From assembly GCF_026015295.1 (NCBI RefSeq), contig NZ_JAPDUW010000001.1:1736001-1800000 (forward strand): DNA of 64,000 nucleotides. Direction: 5' to 3'. This document shows positions 30,656 through 40,423 of this stretch, piece by piece. The notes beneath the pieces were generated by a model. That model searched no databases, was not told the origin of the DNA, and saw nothing but the letters and a program-made list of their open reading frames with translations. This DNA is from Segatella copri. GTDB lineage: Bacteria > Bacteroidota > Bacteroidia > Bacteroidales > Bacteroidaceae. The translations under genes were made by a program, and so were the position numbers. Positions within the stretch are counted from its first letter, which is position 1. The number at the start of each line of letters is the position of its first letter.

Positions 30656-33472
30656 ATGAATGCTAAAAGGGGAATTATTGTATTAGGATTGCTCTCGGCG
30701 GCTAGCATGCCAACGTGGGCGCAACAGATTAAGGGTGTGGTTATCGACCAGAAATCGAAAGAGACACTCATCGGTGCAGTCGTCACTGTGGATGGAACCA
30801 ACGTGAAGGCTATCACCAACATCGACGGAAACTTCCAGATCGATGGATTGGATAAAGAAAAGAAATATACACTATATATTAACTATGTAGGATATAAGAC
30901 TCAAAAAATTGACGGGGTTCAGGCGAAGGACGCAGACCAGGTGATCGCGCTGCAACCTGATGAACAGCAGCTGAAAGAGGTGACCATTACCGCAGTGGAA
31001 AGGCGTAATACGGATGCGGCAATGATACAGGTGGCCAAAAGCAGTCCCGTCATCGTGAGTAATGTTTCGGCACAGGAAATATCCAGAACTCAGGATACGA
31101 ATGCGGGTGAGGTGATACGCCGAGTGCCAGGCGTGAGCCTCATCGACGATAAATTCGTGATGGTTCGCGGATTGTCACAGCGCTACAACAATGTGTGGGT
31201 GAACGGAGGAGCAGTGCCTAGTTCTGAGGCTGATTCCAGGGCATTCTCCTTCGACATCATCCCAAGTTCGCAGATTGACAACCTTACCATCGTGAAGTCG
31301 CCAACGGCTGAATATCCCGCTGATTACTCAGGCGGTTTCATCATCGTCAACACCAAGGAGATTCCGGCAGAAAACAGTTTCAACATCGCCGTGGGCGGAA
31401 ACTGGAATACATCTTCTGCCTTCAAGGACTTTTCTTACTCAAAAGGTTCCGGAACCGATTTCCTTGGGTTCGATAATGGCTTGAGAAACCTGAATGGGGG
31501 CATCCATGCTGACTTGAATCCACAGCTCGATGCCAACGGAAAACCAGTGGGCGATTATGCTACTTCGCTCCTGGGCAACGGATTCAATAATGATTGGCTC
31601 ATCAAGAACAAGAAGCCTTTGGGCGACTTGAAACTGGCAGCCAGCCTGAACCAGCGCTGGATGCTCGGCGGAAGAACACTCGGCATGCTCGCCGCCCTGA
31701 ACTATACCAACGAATACCGCACCTACGAGAATATGGAGAACAATCTCTATGGAATCTATGATGCGGCAAACGACAAGCCAAACTATCTTCGTCACTCTAT
31801 TGACGATCAGTATAATAATAACGTGAGACTCGGAGCAATGCTCAACTTCACCTTCCTTTCCAAGGACGGCAATCACAAGTATCAGCTCAAGAACATCTTC
31901 AACCAGTTGGCTACCAGCCGATATACCTGGCGTGATGGCGTGAGCGCCCAGTCGAACCTGGAGCGAAGCGCAGAGTATTACTACCGCAGTAGAACTACAT
32001 ATAACGGTCAGCTTACCGGTAAGCACACCTTCACTAGCGATGCCCTTGACTGGAGTATCGGGTATGCGTATGCCAACCGCCATTTGCCTGACCGTCGTAG
32101 ATACCTCATCGACGATGCTCTAGAATCGGGCGTTTATGCCCTGAGCACCGGCAACGACATATCCCGCGAGTGGACTCAACTCGACGAACACATTCTCTCT
32201 CTTGGTGTAAATGACAAGCACCACTTCAAGTTTGGCAACTTTGAGCCAGACTTGCAAGTGGGTGCCTACGGGGAGTATCGCAGCCGAGAATACCAGACCC
32301 GCAACTTCATCTACAACTGGAATGTTTCAGATAACAACCTGCCATCCGACTTCCGCCACAGCGACATCCCAACCCTGCTCTCCAGCGAGGCAAACATGGG
32401 TTACGACAAGCTGTATCTTCTGGAGGAAAAGCAGATGCGCAACAACTACCGCGGACACAACACCTTAGGCGCAGGATACCTGACGTTGTCTCTCCCCTTT
32501 GGCAAACTCGGCATCCACGCCGGTGTCCGCTTCGAGCATAATGATATGGAACTCATCTCCAATTCCCGTGACTACGAGAAGAGTGAATCGAGCCGTCATT
32601 ACAAGACCGATGATGTTTTTCCATCTCTCAATACAACATATAAGATCAACGACCAGCACCAGGTGCGACTGTCGTATGGCCGCAGTATTAACCGCCCGGA
32701 ATTCCGTGAAGTATCGTCGTCGGTGTATTACGACTTCGACCTTGCCAGCAATGTGCAGGGAAACACTGAGTTGAAGAACTGTTATGTCGATAACCTCGAC
32801 CTGCGATATGAGTGGTATCCATCCCGTGGAGAGCTCATTTCGCTGGCAGTCTTCTACAAGCACTTCGATTCTCCTATCGAGTGGACCTATACGGTGGCAG
32901 GTGGCACTGACTTGATTTACTCTTACAAGAATGCGAAGAGTGCTAACAACTATGGTGTGGAGCTGGATATCAGAAAGAATCTCGGATTCATAGGATTGAA
33001 GGATTTCAGTTGGTCGTTTAACGGTGCTCTCATCAAGAGCAAGGTGCAGTTTGAGAAGGGAGCGAAGGAAGAAGACAGACCGATGCAGGGTCAGTCGCCA
33101 TACCTTATCAACACCGGCATCTTCTATAAGAACGAGCCATTAAAGATGGATATCGCCCTGCTTTACAACCGCATAGGCAAGCGAATCATCGGTGTGGGCA
33201 GAAGCGAGGGAAGCACAGGCGATGACTCAAACGCCAGAGTGCCTCACAGCTACGAGATGCCTCGCAACACCATCGACTTCTCGCTGGCTAAGAAATTCGG
33301 CAACCATCTGGAGCTGAAGCTCAACGTAAGGGATCTTCTTGCAGAAAAGATATATTACAAGCAGTTTGCCGATGTAACGTATAGCGACGGAAGCAAGAAG
33401 GAAGTAGAAGAAATAGCAAGATGCTACAAGCCGGGCAGAAACATCGGTTTGCAGGCAATCTATAAATTTTAG
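30656..33472 (+). CDS. TonB-dependent receptor
   Basis: A 938-aa outer-membrane receptor with signal peptide (SMPTWAQQ), a carboxypeptidase-regulatory-like domain (25-110, IKGVVIDQKSKETLIGAVVT) and a plug domain (LKEVTITAVERRNTDAAMIQ, VIRRVPGVSLIDDKFVMVRG, LTIVKSPTAEYPADYSGG). The barrel ends GLQAIYKF with the terminal Phe typical of BAM substrates. A beta-helix lipoprotein gene follows 62 bp later on the same strand, and the two probably form a receptor/surface-lipoprotein pair. Substrate unknown. Confidence 0.85.
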   Translation: MNAKRGIIVLGLLSAASMPTWAQQIKGVVIDQKSKETLIGAVVTVDGTNVKAITNIDGNFQIDGLDKEKKYTLYINYVGYKTQKIDGVQAKDADQVIALQPDEQQLKEVTITAVERRNTDAAMIQVAKSSPVIVSNVSAQEISRTQDTNAGEVIRRVPGVSLIDDKFVMVRGLSQRYNNVWVNGGAVPSSEADSRAFSFDIIPSSQIDNLTIVKSPTAEYPADYSGGFIIVNTKEIPAENSFNIAVGGNWNTSSAFKDFSYSKGSGTDFLGFDNGLRNLNGGIHADLNPQLDANGKPVGDYATSLLGNGFNNDWLIKNKKPLGDLKLAASLNQRWMLGGRTLGMLAALNYTNEYRTYENMENNLYGIYDAANDKPNYLRHSIDDQYNNNVRLGAMLNFTFLSKDGNHKYQLKNIFNQLATSRYTWRDGVSAQSNLERSAEYYYRSRTTYNGQLTGKHTFTSDALDWSIGYAYANRHLPDRRRYLIDDALESGVYALSTGNDISREWTQLDEHILSLGVNDKHHFKFGNFEPDLQVGAYGEYRSREYQTRNFIYNWNVSDNNLPSDFRHSDIPTLLSSEANMGYDKLYLLEEKQMRNNYRGHNTLGAGYLTLSLPFGKLGIHAGVRFEHNDMELISNSRDYEKSESSRHYKTDDVFPSLNTTYKINDQHQVRLSYGRSINRPEFREVSSSVYYDFDLASNVQGNTELKNCYVDNLDLRYEWYPSRGELISLAVFYKHFDSPIEWTYTVAGGTDLIYSYKNAKSANNYGVELDIRKNLGFIGLKDFSWSFNGALIKSKVQFEKGAKEEDRPMQGQSPYLINTGIFYKNEPLKMDIALLYNRIGKRIIGVGRSEGSTGDDSNARVPHSYEMPRNTIDFSLAKKFGNHLELKLNVRDLLAEKIYYKQFADVTYSDGSKKEVEEIARCYKPGRNIGLQAIYKF

Positions 33473-33534
33473 AGACTATCCGTAGAATTTCAAGAAAGAT
33501 AATATTAGATATTTGTTTAATAAAACAGAAAACA

Positions 33535-35064
33535 ATGATGAACAAGATGTATTTTTTAGGATGCATGGGCATCCTCGCAGCATCTGCCATGTTGAGCAGC
33601 TGCAGCAGTGACAATGACGATCCAACTCCTTCTCCAAATCCTGGATCAGGAGTAGTTTACAAGTGGACAACCAATGGTGGCTTGAAGGCTTGCGACCACA
33701 TCCTCTTCGGAACAGATGACAAGGAAAACGCCAACGGAACACAGATTGGCAACGGCGATCAGGAATTCGTCTTCACAGGCAAGCAGACTTTGAAGAAAGG
33801 CACTTATCTCCTCAAGGGATGGGTATATATTGCAGATGGTGCTGAGCTTACCATCGAACCGGGAACTATCATCAAGGGCGACAAGCAGACCAAGGCGGCA
33901 CTCATCGCTGAGCGTGGCGGCAAACTCATCGCCAAAGGTACAGCCACAGAGCCTATCGTCTTTACATCTGAAGAGGCTGCCGGCAGCAGAAAGCCTGGCG
34001 ACTGGGGTGGCATCATCCTCTGCGGCAAGGCTAAGAACAACCAGCATGAGCAGCAGATAGAGGGTGGTCCTCGTACCAAGCATGGTGGCGCAGATGATGC
34101 TGACAACTCAGGAGCCTTGAGTTATGTACGCATTGAGTTTGCTGGTTATCCATTCCAGAAGGATAAGGAGATTAATGGTTTAACCTTAGGTTCTGTAGGT
34201 TCAGGCACAGAGATTGACCACGTTCAGGTATCTTATTCCAATGATGATTCCTTCGAGTGGTTTGGCGGTACAGTAAACTGCAAGTATCTCGTATCCTACA
34301 AGGGCTGGGATGATGATTTCGATACCGATAACGGTTTCTCAGGAAAGGTGCAGTATGGTCTTTCTCTGCGCGACAGCAAGATAGCCGATACCTCTCAGAG
34401 CAACGGTTTCGAGAGCGACAACTGCGCTGATGGTGCTACCGTGGACCCTCGTACCAAGGCTACCTTCTCTAACATCACCTTCGTAGGTCCTAAGGTATTG
34501 GATGACAAGTTCCAGAACACCACAGATTATATCACTGCCGGAGCATACAATCCAAACAACGGGTCAGCTCTCGGCAAGTTCCAGTCAGCCATGCAGATTC
34601 GTCGTTCTTCTAACCTCAACTGCATCAACTCTGTAGCCTTAGGCTGGCCTATCGGTTTGATTGTTGATGGTGAGAAGGGTGAAACCGTGAAGGATGCCAA
34701 GGATGGCAAGTTCAAGCTTCAGAATGTATATTTCGCAGGTATGGATGCCGTTGGTACTGATGCCAACAAAAAGTATGAGGATTATCTCTACGATGCTGCA
34801 AAGAAGCAGGATATCGACAAGAATCAGAAGTCATACAGCAACACCTTCTTCTTCTCAGAGCAGAGCAACAAGTATTTTGATTCATGGACTTCATTGGTTG
34901 GTGCAGATGGCTATACTCCTATCGCAGGAAGCCCATTGCTTGGTGCCGCAAGTTTCGCTGGCTGGACAGGTTTCGACACTGTAACCTACATCGGAGCCTT
35001 CGATGGCAGCAACAACTGGATGAATGGTTGGACCAACTTTGATCCTCAGAATGCGAAGTACTAG
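33535..35064 (+). CDS. Surface lipoprotein with right-handed beta-helix region
   Basis: A 509-aa lipoprotein (lipobox MLSSCSSDND). A region from about 85 to 330 shows beta-helix character: LLKGWVYIADGAELTIEPGT, LIAERGGKLIAKGTATEPIV, SYVRIEFAGYPFQKD and IDHVQVSYSNDDSFEWFGGT. Relatives in Bacteroides are often misnamed 'multidrug transporter'; nothing here looks like a transporter. The gene is probably expressed with the receptor upstream and ends at a clear terminator. It may bind the receptor's ligand. Confidence 0.7.
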   Translation: MMNKMYFLGCMGILAASAMLSSCSSDNDDPTPSPNPGSGVVYKWTTNGGLKACDHILFGTDDKENANGTQIGNGDQEFVFTGKQTLKKGTYLLKGWVYIADGAELTIEPGTIIKGDKQTKAALIAERGGKLIAKGTATEPIVFTSEEAAGSRKPGDWGGIILCGKAKNNQHEQQIEGGPRTKHGGADDADNSGALSYVRIEFAGYPFQKDKEINGLTLGSVGSGTEIDHVQVSYSNDDSFEWFGGTVNCKYLVSYKGWDDDFDTDNGFSGKVQYGLSLRDSKIADTSQSNGFESDNCADGATVDPRTKATFSNITFVGPKVLDDKFQNTTDYITAGAYNPNNGSALGKFQSAMQIRRSSNLNCINSVALGWPIGLIVDGEKGETVKDAKDGKFKLQNVYFAGMDAVGTDANKKYEDYLYDAAKKQDIDKNQKSYSNTFFFSEQSNKYFDSWTSLVGADGYTPIAGSPLLGAASFAGWTGFDTVTYIGAFDGSNNWMNGWTNFDPQNAKY

Positions 35065-35137
35065 AAAAAGATTAGTACCAGAATAAGAATTAGAATCGCT
35101 AATTTCTATTTTGACTATAAGGTTTTCTTTTATTGTG

Positions 35138-35169
35138 GCATGGCGCAGTGATTTGTGCCATGCTTTTTT
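35138..35169 (+). terminator. Terminator after the beta-helix lipoprotein gene
   Basis: GCATGGC pairs with GCCATGC around a 12-nt loop, followed by TTTTTT. Confidence 0.75.
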
Positions 35170-35347
35170 GTGGCGCATAAGATTATATACATGGAGGTTA
35201 GTCCTAAAGGTTACAACAACATTAGTGTTATATATAAAGTGAACACCAATAAATAACAAAGGAGTGATGAAGTTGGATTTTCAACAACATCTCTCCATTT
35301 TTTACTTTTTTTATCGCAAAAAAAGTATGATATTGCGAAGGAATAGC

Positions 35348-35356
35348 TATCTTTGC
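35348..35356 (+). promoter_or_regulatory. -7 box of the pabB-pabC operon
   Basis: TATCTTTGC on the plus strand, about 100 nt before the pabB start. The leader of roughly 95 nt shows no recognisable riboswitch. Confidence 0.6.
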
Positions 35357-35457
35357 AATTTTATAATAAAATCGCATAAGTATGCCAACAAACAAGAATG
35401 CTCAACTAAGATATAAGATAATGGACAGATGTTTCAGTAACATTAAAATGTAAGACA

Positions 35458-36447
35458 ATGAAACAAAATATTATAGACCGTATCAATCATTTGGCTAACG
35501 AAAAGGAGCCTTTCCTTTTTGTCATCAACTATGCAGGTTCGGAAGCATACATACGGAAGCTGTCTGAAATAGCTATCGATGAATGCCTTTATGACTTTGA
35601 GGGTATAACCAATGTAAAACGGCAGTCACTCTCTTCGGCTACCAAACATCCGACGTGGAAAGTGTTTGAGCCAAATTTTGAAGATTACACGAAAAGTTTT
35701 GAAACCGTCAAAAGCAACATCTTGCGTGGAAACAGTTATCTTGCCAACCTTACTTGTAAGGTTGCTTTGGACTGCAACCTTACGTTGGAGGACATCTTCC
35801 TACGTGCTAAAGGCAAGTATAAGATTCTACTAATAGACAATAATAGCAATAGACGGTTCGTGTGCTTCTCGCCGGAAACATTCGTGAAGATAAAGAACGG
35901 AATGATATATTCTTATCCGATGAAGGGCACGATTGACGCGTCCTTACCCGAAGCAGAGCAAGTGTTGATGGGAGATAAAAAAGAAGCAGCCGAACATGCT
36001 ACCATTGTGGATCTGATTCGAAATGACCTTAGCCGTGTGGCGGAGCATGTAAGGGTGGATAAATACCGTTATATTGATGTGCTCCATACCAATAAGGGGA
36101 ATATTCTCCAGACCAGTTCCGAAATAAGCGGCAAGTTGCCAACTGGTTATCAAAAGCACATCGGAAACATATTGGATGCAATGTTGCCCGCAGGTTCCAT
36201 AACAGGTGCGCCAAAGGACAAGACTATGGAAATAATCCATGAGGCGGAAGGCTATGACCGTGGATTCTATACAGGAGTCATGGGTATATATAATAATGGT
36301 GAACTCAACTCGGCTGTAATGATACGCTTTCTTGAAAATGACGGTATAGGAACGTATTTCAAGGCAGGAGGAGGCATTACTTCGAAGAGTGATTGCAGAA
36401 AAGAATACGAGGAAGTGTTACAAAAAGTGTATCTTCCTTTTGAATAG
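35458..36447 (+). CDS. pabB: Aminodeoxychorismate synthase component I
   Basis: A 329-aa chorismate-binding enzyme that makes 4-amino-4-deoxychorismate for folate synthesis. Motifs of the family are present: LRGNSYLANLT (about 83), FSPETFVKI, YPMKGTIDAS (about 151), IVDLIRNDLSRVAEHV, LPAGSITGAPKDKTMEII and YTGVMGIYNNGELNSAVMIR, ending AGGGITSKSDCRKEYEEV. It is the short Bacteroidota version. The pabC-like gene follows 13 bp later, so both act in one pathway. Confidence 0.9.
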   Translation: MKQNIIDRINHLANEKEPFLFVINYAGSEAYIRKLSEIAIDECLYDFEGITNVKRQSLSSATKHPTWKVFEPNFEDYTKSFETVKSNILRGNSYLANLTCKVALDCNLTLEDIFLRAKGKYKILLIDNNSNRRFVCFSPETFVKIKNGMIYSYPMKGTIDASLPEAEQVLMGDKKEAAEHATIVDLIRNDLSRVAEHVRVDKYRYIDVLHTNKGNILQTSSEISGKLPTGYQKHIGNILDAMLPAGSITGAPKDKTMEIIHEAEGYDRGFYTGVMGIYNNGELNSAVMIRFLENDGIGTYFKAGGGITSKSDCRKEYEEVLQKVYLPFE

Positions 36448-36460
36448 AACTGATTTTAAT

Positions 36461-37066
36461 ATGGCACAGCAATTCGTAGAGACAATAAAGATTGTGAATG
36501 GAAAGACACAAGCTCTTGCATACCATCAGGAAAGAATGGAAAGAACGATCTGTAAGTTCTTTCCTTCATTATGCAATGCGTCTATGCCTTCATTGGAAAA
36601 ACTGATAAATCCAACGGAAAGCATGGATTTTTACAAGGCGAGAGTGGTGTATGGCGAACAAGGTGTTGAAGCAGTAGAATATGCTCCGTATTTTATTCGA
36701 AACATAAACTCCCTTCAAGTGGTCGCAGACGACACGATAACGTATGGCTACAAAAGTACCGACCGCAGTCGCCTCAATGCCTTGGTCGCACAGAAAGGGA
36801 ACCGTGACGACATCATCATCGTCAAACATGGACTTTTAACGGATACCTCATTCACGAATCTTGCCATATTTGACGGCAAACATTGGGTGACTCCCAGACA
36901 TCCCTTATTGCCAGGCACAAAAAGAGCCGCACTATTGGACAAGGGAATGATACAAGAAGCAGATATTACATTGGAAGATTTGCGAAATGCCAACAAGGTA
37001 AGTCTTTTTAATGCAATGATTGAGTTTGGTGAAAGAGAAATAGCAATGGAGAATGTCCACTTCTGA
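36461..37066 (+). CDS. pabC: Aminotransferase class IV, probable aminodeoxychorismate lyase
   Basis: A 201-aa PLP enzyme of fold type IV that would release 4-aminobenzoate and pyruvate from aminodeoxychorismate. The start MAQQFVETIK is preferred because it lies 13 bp after the pabB stop; an ATG at 36389 would overlap pabB by 59 nt. Family signs are YKSTDRSRLN with the likely PLP lysine (about residue 91), LLTDTSFTNLAIFDG, the substrate-loop stretch TPRHPLLPGTKRAALLDKG and ANKVSLFNAMI. It is shorter than E. coli PabC, as usual in Bacteroidales. Confidence 0.85.
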   Translation: MAQQFVETIKIVNGKTQALAYHQERMERTICKFFPSLCNASMPSLEKLINPTESMDFYKARVVYGEQGVEAVEYAPYFIRNINSLQVVADDTITYGYKSTDRSRLNALVAQKGNRDDIIIVKHGLLTDTSFTNLAIFDGKHWVTPRHPLLPGTKRAALLDKGMIQEADITLEDLRNANKVSLFNAMIEFGEREIAMENVHF

Positions 37067-37516
37067 ACATTCTCTATTTCTTCTGATATACAAGATATTT
37101 TATGGTTGTAGCGAACATGGCTACTAAAATATTTGGCGTTATCAAATAAATACCATATCTTTGCAACCGCAAGAGTTGTTTGAACCATTATGCAAAGTAA
37201 AGCAGGCAGAAGTAGTCTGACTTTCGCTAAATCGTTACCATAAATAAAACAGTCGAAACAACTATGCTGATTATTAGACTGATACAACTTTTTTGATTAT
37301 CCTATGCAAAGATAGTAAAAAAAATAATACCACGCAAGTTTTACGCCCTCTTTTTTTGCCCCGTTCTCCACTTTTTTACGCAATGACACCCCTTTTTACG
37401 CATTGAACGGAAAAAAACTCATCCATTTTTTCGTTATTCCCCGATTTTTGCCTTATCTTTGCAAGTAAATTTGGCACGAAGCAATCCTTTTTACCAATAA
37501 TATAAATTAGAAAAAA
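37067..37516. other. Intergenic region with opposed promoters, no gene
   Basis: A plus-strand -7 box TATCTTTGC at 37156-37164 faces a minus-strand TATCTTTGC near 37303-37311. Between them an 8-bp inverted repeat, AGTTGTTT (near 37174) and AAACAACT (near 37256), spans about 90 nt. No open frame of merit lies inside. It could encode a small RNA or be debris of a lost gene. Confidence 0.4.
37454..37461 (+). promoter_or_regulatory. -7 box of the 37.5-kb outer-membrane gene
   Basis: TATCTTTG followed by C on the plus strand, 55 nt before the ATG at 37517. Confidence 0.6.
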
Positions 37517-39286
37517 ATGAAGATAAACAACAGTACGAAGAAAAGCCTGCTCATCATCGCACTCGCGATGGCCAGCACTACTTACCAGACACAGGCCGCT
37601 CCGATAGAACATATCGGCGACAGATACATCATGCATATTCCTGAAATGGAACTCACAGGCGAAGAATCACTCCTCGATGTGCTCATGATGTGCCCGGAAG
37701 TCATCTCGCTCGACGGCAACAACATCATCGGCGGAGATCCATTCGCCAACCTCTACGGCAAGTTCGTCATCCGTATCGACAACCAGGAATACGGACTCGA
37801 TTACGCCACCTTCCTCCACCATTTCAAGGCGCGCGAGATTGAAACCATCAAGGTGTGCCAGAACGCCGAAGTGATGAAGGGATGCAGCAGTCTGAAGAAA
37901 GTCATCGATATCACACTGCGCAAGAAGGAGAACGGAACCACCGGCAGATGGGGACTCTTCGGTGATACCTACGGCGGCGCAAAAGGAATCGTCAGCGTCA
38001 TCAGCCAGCAGGATAAACTCCGTGTGCTCAGTCATGTGGAAGGCAACTTCCAGCGCACCTCCAGCAGCGATAAGGATGCCTACCAGGGCATTTCAGGCAC
38101 CACCGTAAACCACTACTCCCACGAGGGCGCCAAACTCAATCTGCTCTGGACACCTACCGCGAAGGATGTGCTCGAAATAGATGCGATGCAGACCTATACC
38201 CGCAACCATTTCACTCACACCCCGGCCGATTACGTGCGCGCCTATCATCTGCAGGCCGACTATACCCGCACGCTCGCCGACAACGGCTCCAGCATCCTCT
38301 TTACCCTCGGTGCCGAGCATATCAGCGACAACGGCCGCACGCAGGAAGAAACCCAGACTGCGCCTTATCAGAACCACTCTACCTACCCCTTCATGGTGGT
38401 AGAATACGCCACTCCGGTCATCACCTCCAATCTCTGGATTACGGCTGGTTTCGAGGGCGGTCTCTCCATCGAGAAGAACTGCATCGCCGGTTATACCAAC
38501 CATTCCAACTACCAGGATTTCTACGCCCAGATAGATTACAACATCGGCAAGTGGGGCTTCATGGCAGGCGACCGCTTCCGCATCATCAACTTCCGTCCTA
38601 AGCAGATTGCGCCGGAAGAGCACTGGAAGCATACCACGCGCAACCATATCTACTCGGCGAGCGCCTATTACAGCTTCACGCCGGGTCATACCCTGCAGGC
38701 CACCTACTGCCGCCGCATCTTCAATCCCGAGTTTGGAGATTTCGTTACCGCGGGCGATATGGAGGGCGCCTGGCAGCCGGTATACAGTGCCGATATCGTC
38801 AACAGCATGGCGAATGTGGTAGAGCTCAAGCATACCTACAGCCGTCCTGCCTTCGTGCTCAGCACCTCGGTAAAGAACATCCACCAGCACCTGTTCAGTG
38901 CCACTCATGACAATACGCTCGGCATCGGCTCCACCGCCTTCTGGCACAAGGGCATCCTTCGCCTCACAGCCGGTGTCAACTACTTCTGGCAGCGCAGCGA
39001 AACCCCTTCAGAGGAGGCTCAGCAGCGCAATGCAGAATACAATCATTTTGCCGTATTCAAGTTGGCACCGCAGCTCACAATGGCCGATGGCTGGCGCTTT
39101 ACGGGCAATCTCATCTGGTGTACCCGTCGTCGCAGCGATGCCTACACCCCGGCTAATCTCTATGCCGAGGTAGGGGTATACAAGAATCTGGGCAAGCACT
39201 GGACGCTCGAAGGCCGCTTCCACGATATGGCGAACCAGCACTTCGGCAACCGCGCTGCCACCATCGGCTGCACATATTACTTTTAA
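37517..39286 (+). CDS. Outer-membrane TonB-receptor-like protein (plug plus short barrel)
   Basis: A 589-aa outer-membrane protein with signal peptide (YQTQAAP). A plug-like segment (SLLDVLMMCPEVISLDGNNI, then IETIKVCQNAEVMKGCSSLK) is followed by a barrel ending in Phe (ATIGCTYYF). It lacks the carboxypeptidase-like N-domain and is much shorter than full TonB receptors. A NigD-like lipoprotein gene follows 102 bp later, probably as a partner. GC content seems higher here than in the gws region. Ligand unknown. Confidence 0.7.
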   Translation: MKINNSTKKSLLIIALAMASTTYQTQAAPIEHIGDRYIMHIPEMELTGEESLLDVLMMCPEVISLDGNNIIGGDPFANLYGKFVIRIDNQEYGLDYATFLHHFKAREIETIKVCQNAEVMKGCSSLKKVIDITLRKKENGTTGRWGLFGDTYGGAKGIVSVISQQDKLRVLSHVEGNFQRTSSSDKDAYQGISGTTVNHYSHEGAKLNLLWTPTAKDVLEIDAMQTYTRNHFTHTPADYVRAYHLQADYTRTLADNGSSILFTLGAEHISDNGRTQEETQTAPYQNHSTYPFMVVEYATPVITSNLWITAGFEGGLSIEKNCIAGYTNHSNYQDFYAQIDYNIGKWGFMAGDRFRIINFRPKQIAPEEHWKHTTRNHIYSASAYYSFTPGHTLQATYCRRIFNPEFGDFVTAGDMEGAWQPVYSADIVNSMANVVELKHTYSRPAFVLSTSVKNIHQHLFSATHDNTLGIGSTAFWHKGILRLTAGVNYFWQRSETPSEEAQQRNAEYNHFAVFKLAPQLTMADGWRFTGNLIWCTRRRSDAYTPANLYAEVGVYKNLGKHWTLEGRFHDMANQHFGNRAATIGCTYYF

Positions 39287-39388
39287 TTGAGCTTTTAACA
39301 ATCTTTTTCTAAATCAGAAGCAAGATTTCTGTTCCTTTCTTATTTTATTATCAGAAAGTGAAACAATAAAAAGAAAGGAACATTATAT

Positions 39389-40141
39389 ATGAGAAAAATT
39401 GATTTCAAGAAGATCGGGCTGGCAGCGATGATGCTCCTGTCGGCCCTCACATTCCAGTCGTGCGATAACGATAACGATACAGACTGGGACCGCGTTTTCC
39501 CTAACGCACTGGTAACCGTGAAGAAGAGTGGCGATGCCTGCTATCTGCAGCTCGACGACAACACCACGCTGCTCGCCAAGAACCTGAAACCTACCATCTT
39601 TGACGGTAAGGAGGTTCGCGCCCTGGTCAACTACACGCAGACCTCGGAGAAGAGCGAGAAGTATAACCAGGTGATTCACGTCAACTGGATAGACAGCATC
39701 CTGACCAAGAAGCCAGTTCCATCGCTCGGTTCTGATACCGAGAACCGCGAGAAGTATGGCGACGACATGGTCGACATCGTTCGCGACTGGGTAACGGTGG
39801 CAGAAGATGGCTATCTCACCCTCCGTTTCCGGGCTCTCTGGGGCGGTCAGAAGGTGCATTACATCAACCTCGTTACAGGTGTGAATCCTGAGAATCCTTA
39901 CGAGGTAGAGCTGCGCCACAATGCCAATGGCGACCCTCAGAACTACTGGCGCGATGCCCTCGTAGCGTTCAATCTGAACGATGCCGTGCCTGATACCGAA
40001 GGCAAGACGGTGAAGCTTACCATCCGCTGGCGTTCCAGCCATGGCTACAAGAAGGTAGATTTCGACTACTGTTCGCGCAAGCCTATCAGCAGCCCGAAGA
40101 TGCTCGAAGGATATAGCCAGGAAGGAAGAGATATCCGATAA
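39389..40141 (+). CDS. NigD-like lipoprotein
   Basis: A 250-aa lipoprotein (lipobox LTFQSCDNDND). The body matches the NigD-like family: DWDRVFPNALVTVKKSGDAC at the start, YLTLRFRALWGGQKVHYINL in the middle and KLTIRWRSSHGYKKVDFDYC near the end. NigD-like proteins have an OB-like N-domain and a beta-sandwich; one member was found near a bacteriocin gene in Prevotella, but the general function is unknown. A strong terminator follows. Confidence 0.8.
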   Translation: MRKIDFKKIGLAAMMLLSALTFQSCDNDNDTDWDRVFPNALVTVKKSGDACYLQLDDNTTLLAKNLKPTIFDGKEVRALVNYTQTSEKSEKYNQVIHVNWIDSILTKKPVPSLGSDTENREKYGDDMVDIVRDWVTVAEDGYLTLRFRALWGGQKVHYINLVTGVNPENPYEVELRHNANGDPQNYWRDALVAFNLNDAVPDTEGKTVKLTIRWRSSHGYKKVDFDYCSRKPISSPKMLEGYSQEGRDIR

Positions 40142-40164
40142 ACAAAGAAAAAGCAGATAAAAGC

Positions 40165-40199
40165 AAAGCCCCGATGCGTGATACATCGGGGCTTTTTTT
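40165..40199 (+). terminator. Strong Rho-independent terminator
   Basis: AAAGCCCCGATG pairs with CATCGGGGCTTT around a 7-nt loop and is followed by a run of T. It ends the NigD-like transcript. Confidence 0.9.
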
Positions 40200-40246
40200 A
40201 CCTTTTTACTTTTTTACTTTTTTACCTTTTTACCTTTTTACCTTTA
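40197..40246. repeat. Short tandem T-rich repeat (TTTTTAC units)
   Basis: About seven imperfect TTTTTAC/TTTTTACC units directly after the terminator. They run into the stop codon of the smalltalk gene on the other strand. Confidence 0.7.
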
Positions 40247-40342
40247 AAAGCTGCTGCAGCTTGTTACACCGAGGGTGGTAGCGATGGCTGTAAGGAAGGA
40301 GATTGCAATCTGCAAAATTGTTTTCCAGGTACTTGCTTTCAT
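40244..40342 (-). CDS. Smalltalk-type small protein (32 aa)
   Basis: A 32-residue peptide starting MKASTWKTILQIAISFLTAI and ending GVTSCCSF. Sequence and size match the Bacteroidales 'smalltalk' small proteins, which have one hydrophobic helix and a terminal Cys. These are usually encoded beside HU-type DNA-binding genes, as here (HU gene immediately upstream on the same strand). Function unknown. Confidence 0.8.
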   Translation of the reverse strand: MKASTWKTILQIAISFLTAIATTLGVTSCSSF

Positions 40343-40345
40343 AAT

Positions 40346-40406
40346 GTTTAATGTTTAATGTTGAATGTTGAGTGTTGAATGTTGAATGTTGACTTGGTGG
40401 GGGGGT
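40346..40406. repeat. ATGTTGAGTGTTGA-type direct repeats on both sides of the HU gene
   Basis: Tandem GTTGAATGTT/GAGTGTTGAATG units run up to GACTTGGTGGGGG. The same series recurs at about 41011-41049 on the other side of the HU gene, again ending GACTTGGTGGGGG. The HU gene is thus bracketed by near-identical 40-60 bp direct repeats. Confidence 0.75.
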
Positions 40407-40423
40407 GGCCTCAGGCGAGGGCT

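Noticed and set aside
38093..38947. 284-codon minus-strand frame opposite the 37.5-kb outer-membrane gene
   Set aside because: A shadow of the real gene on the plus strand; Gly/Ala/Val/Arg-rich composition with no motif.
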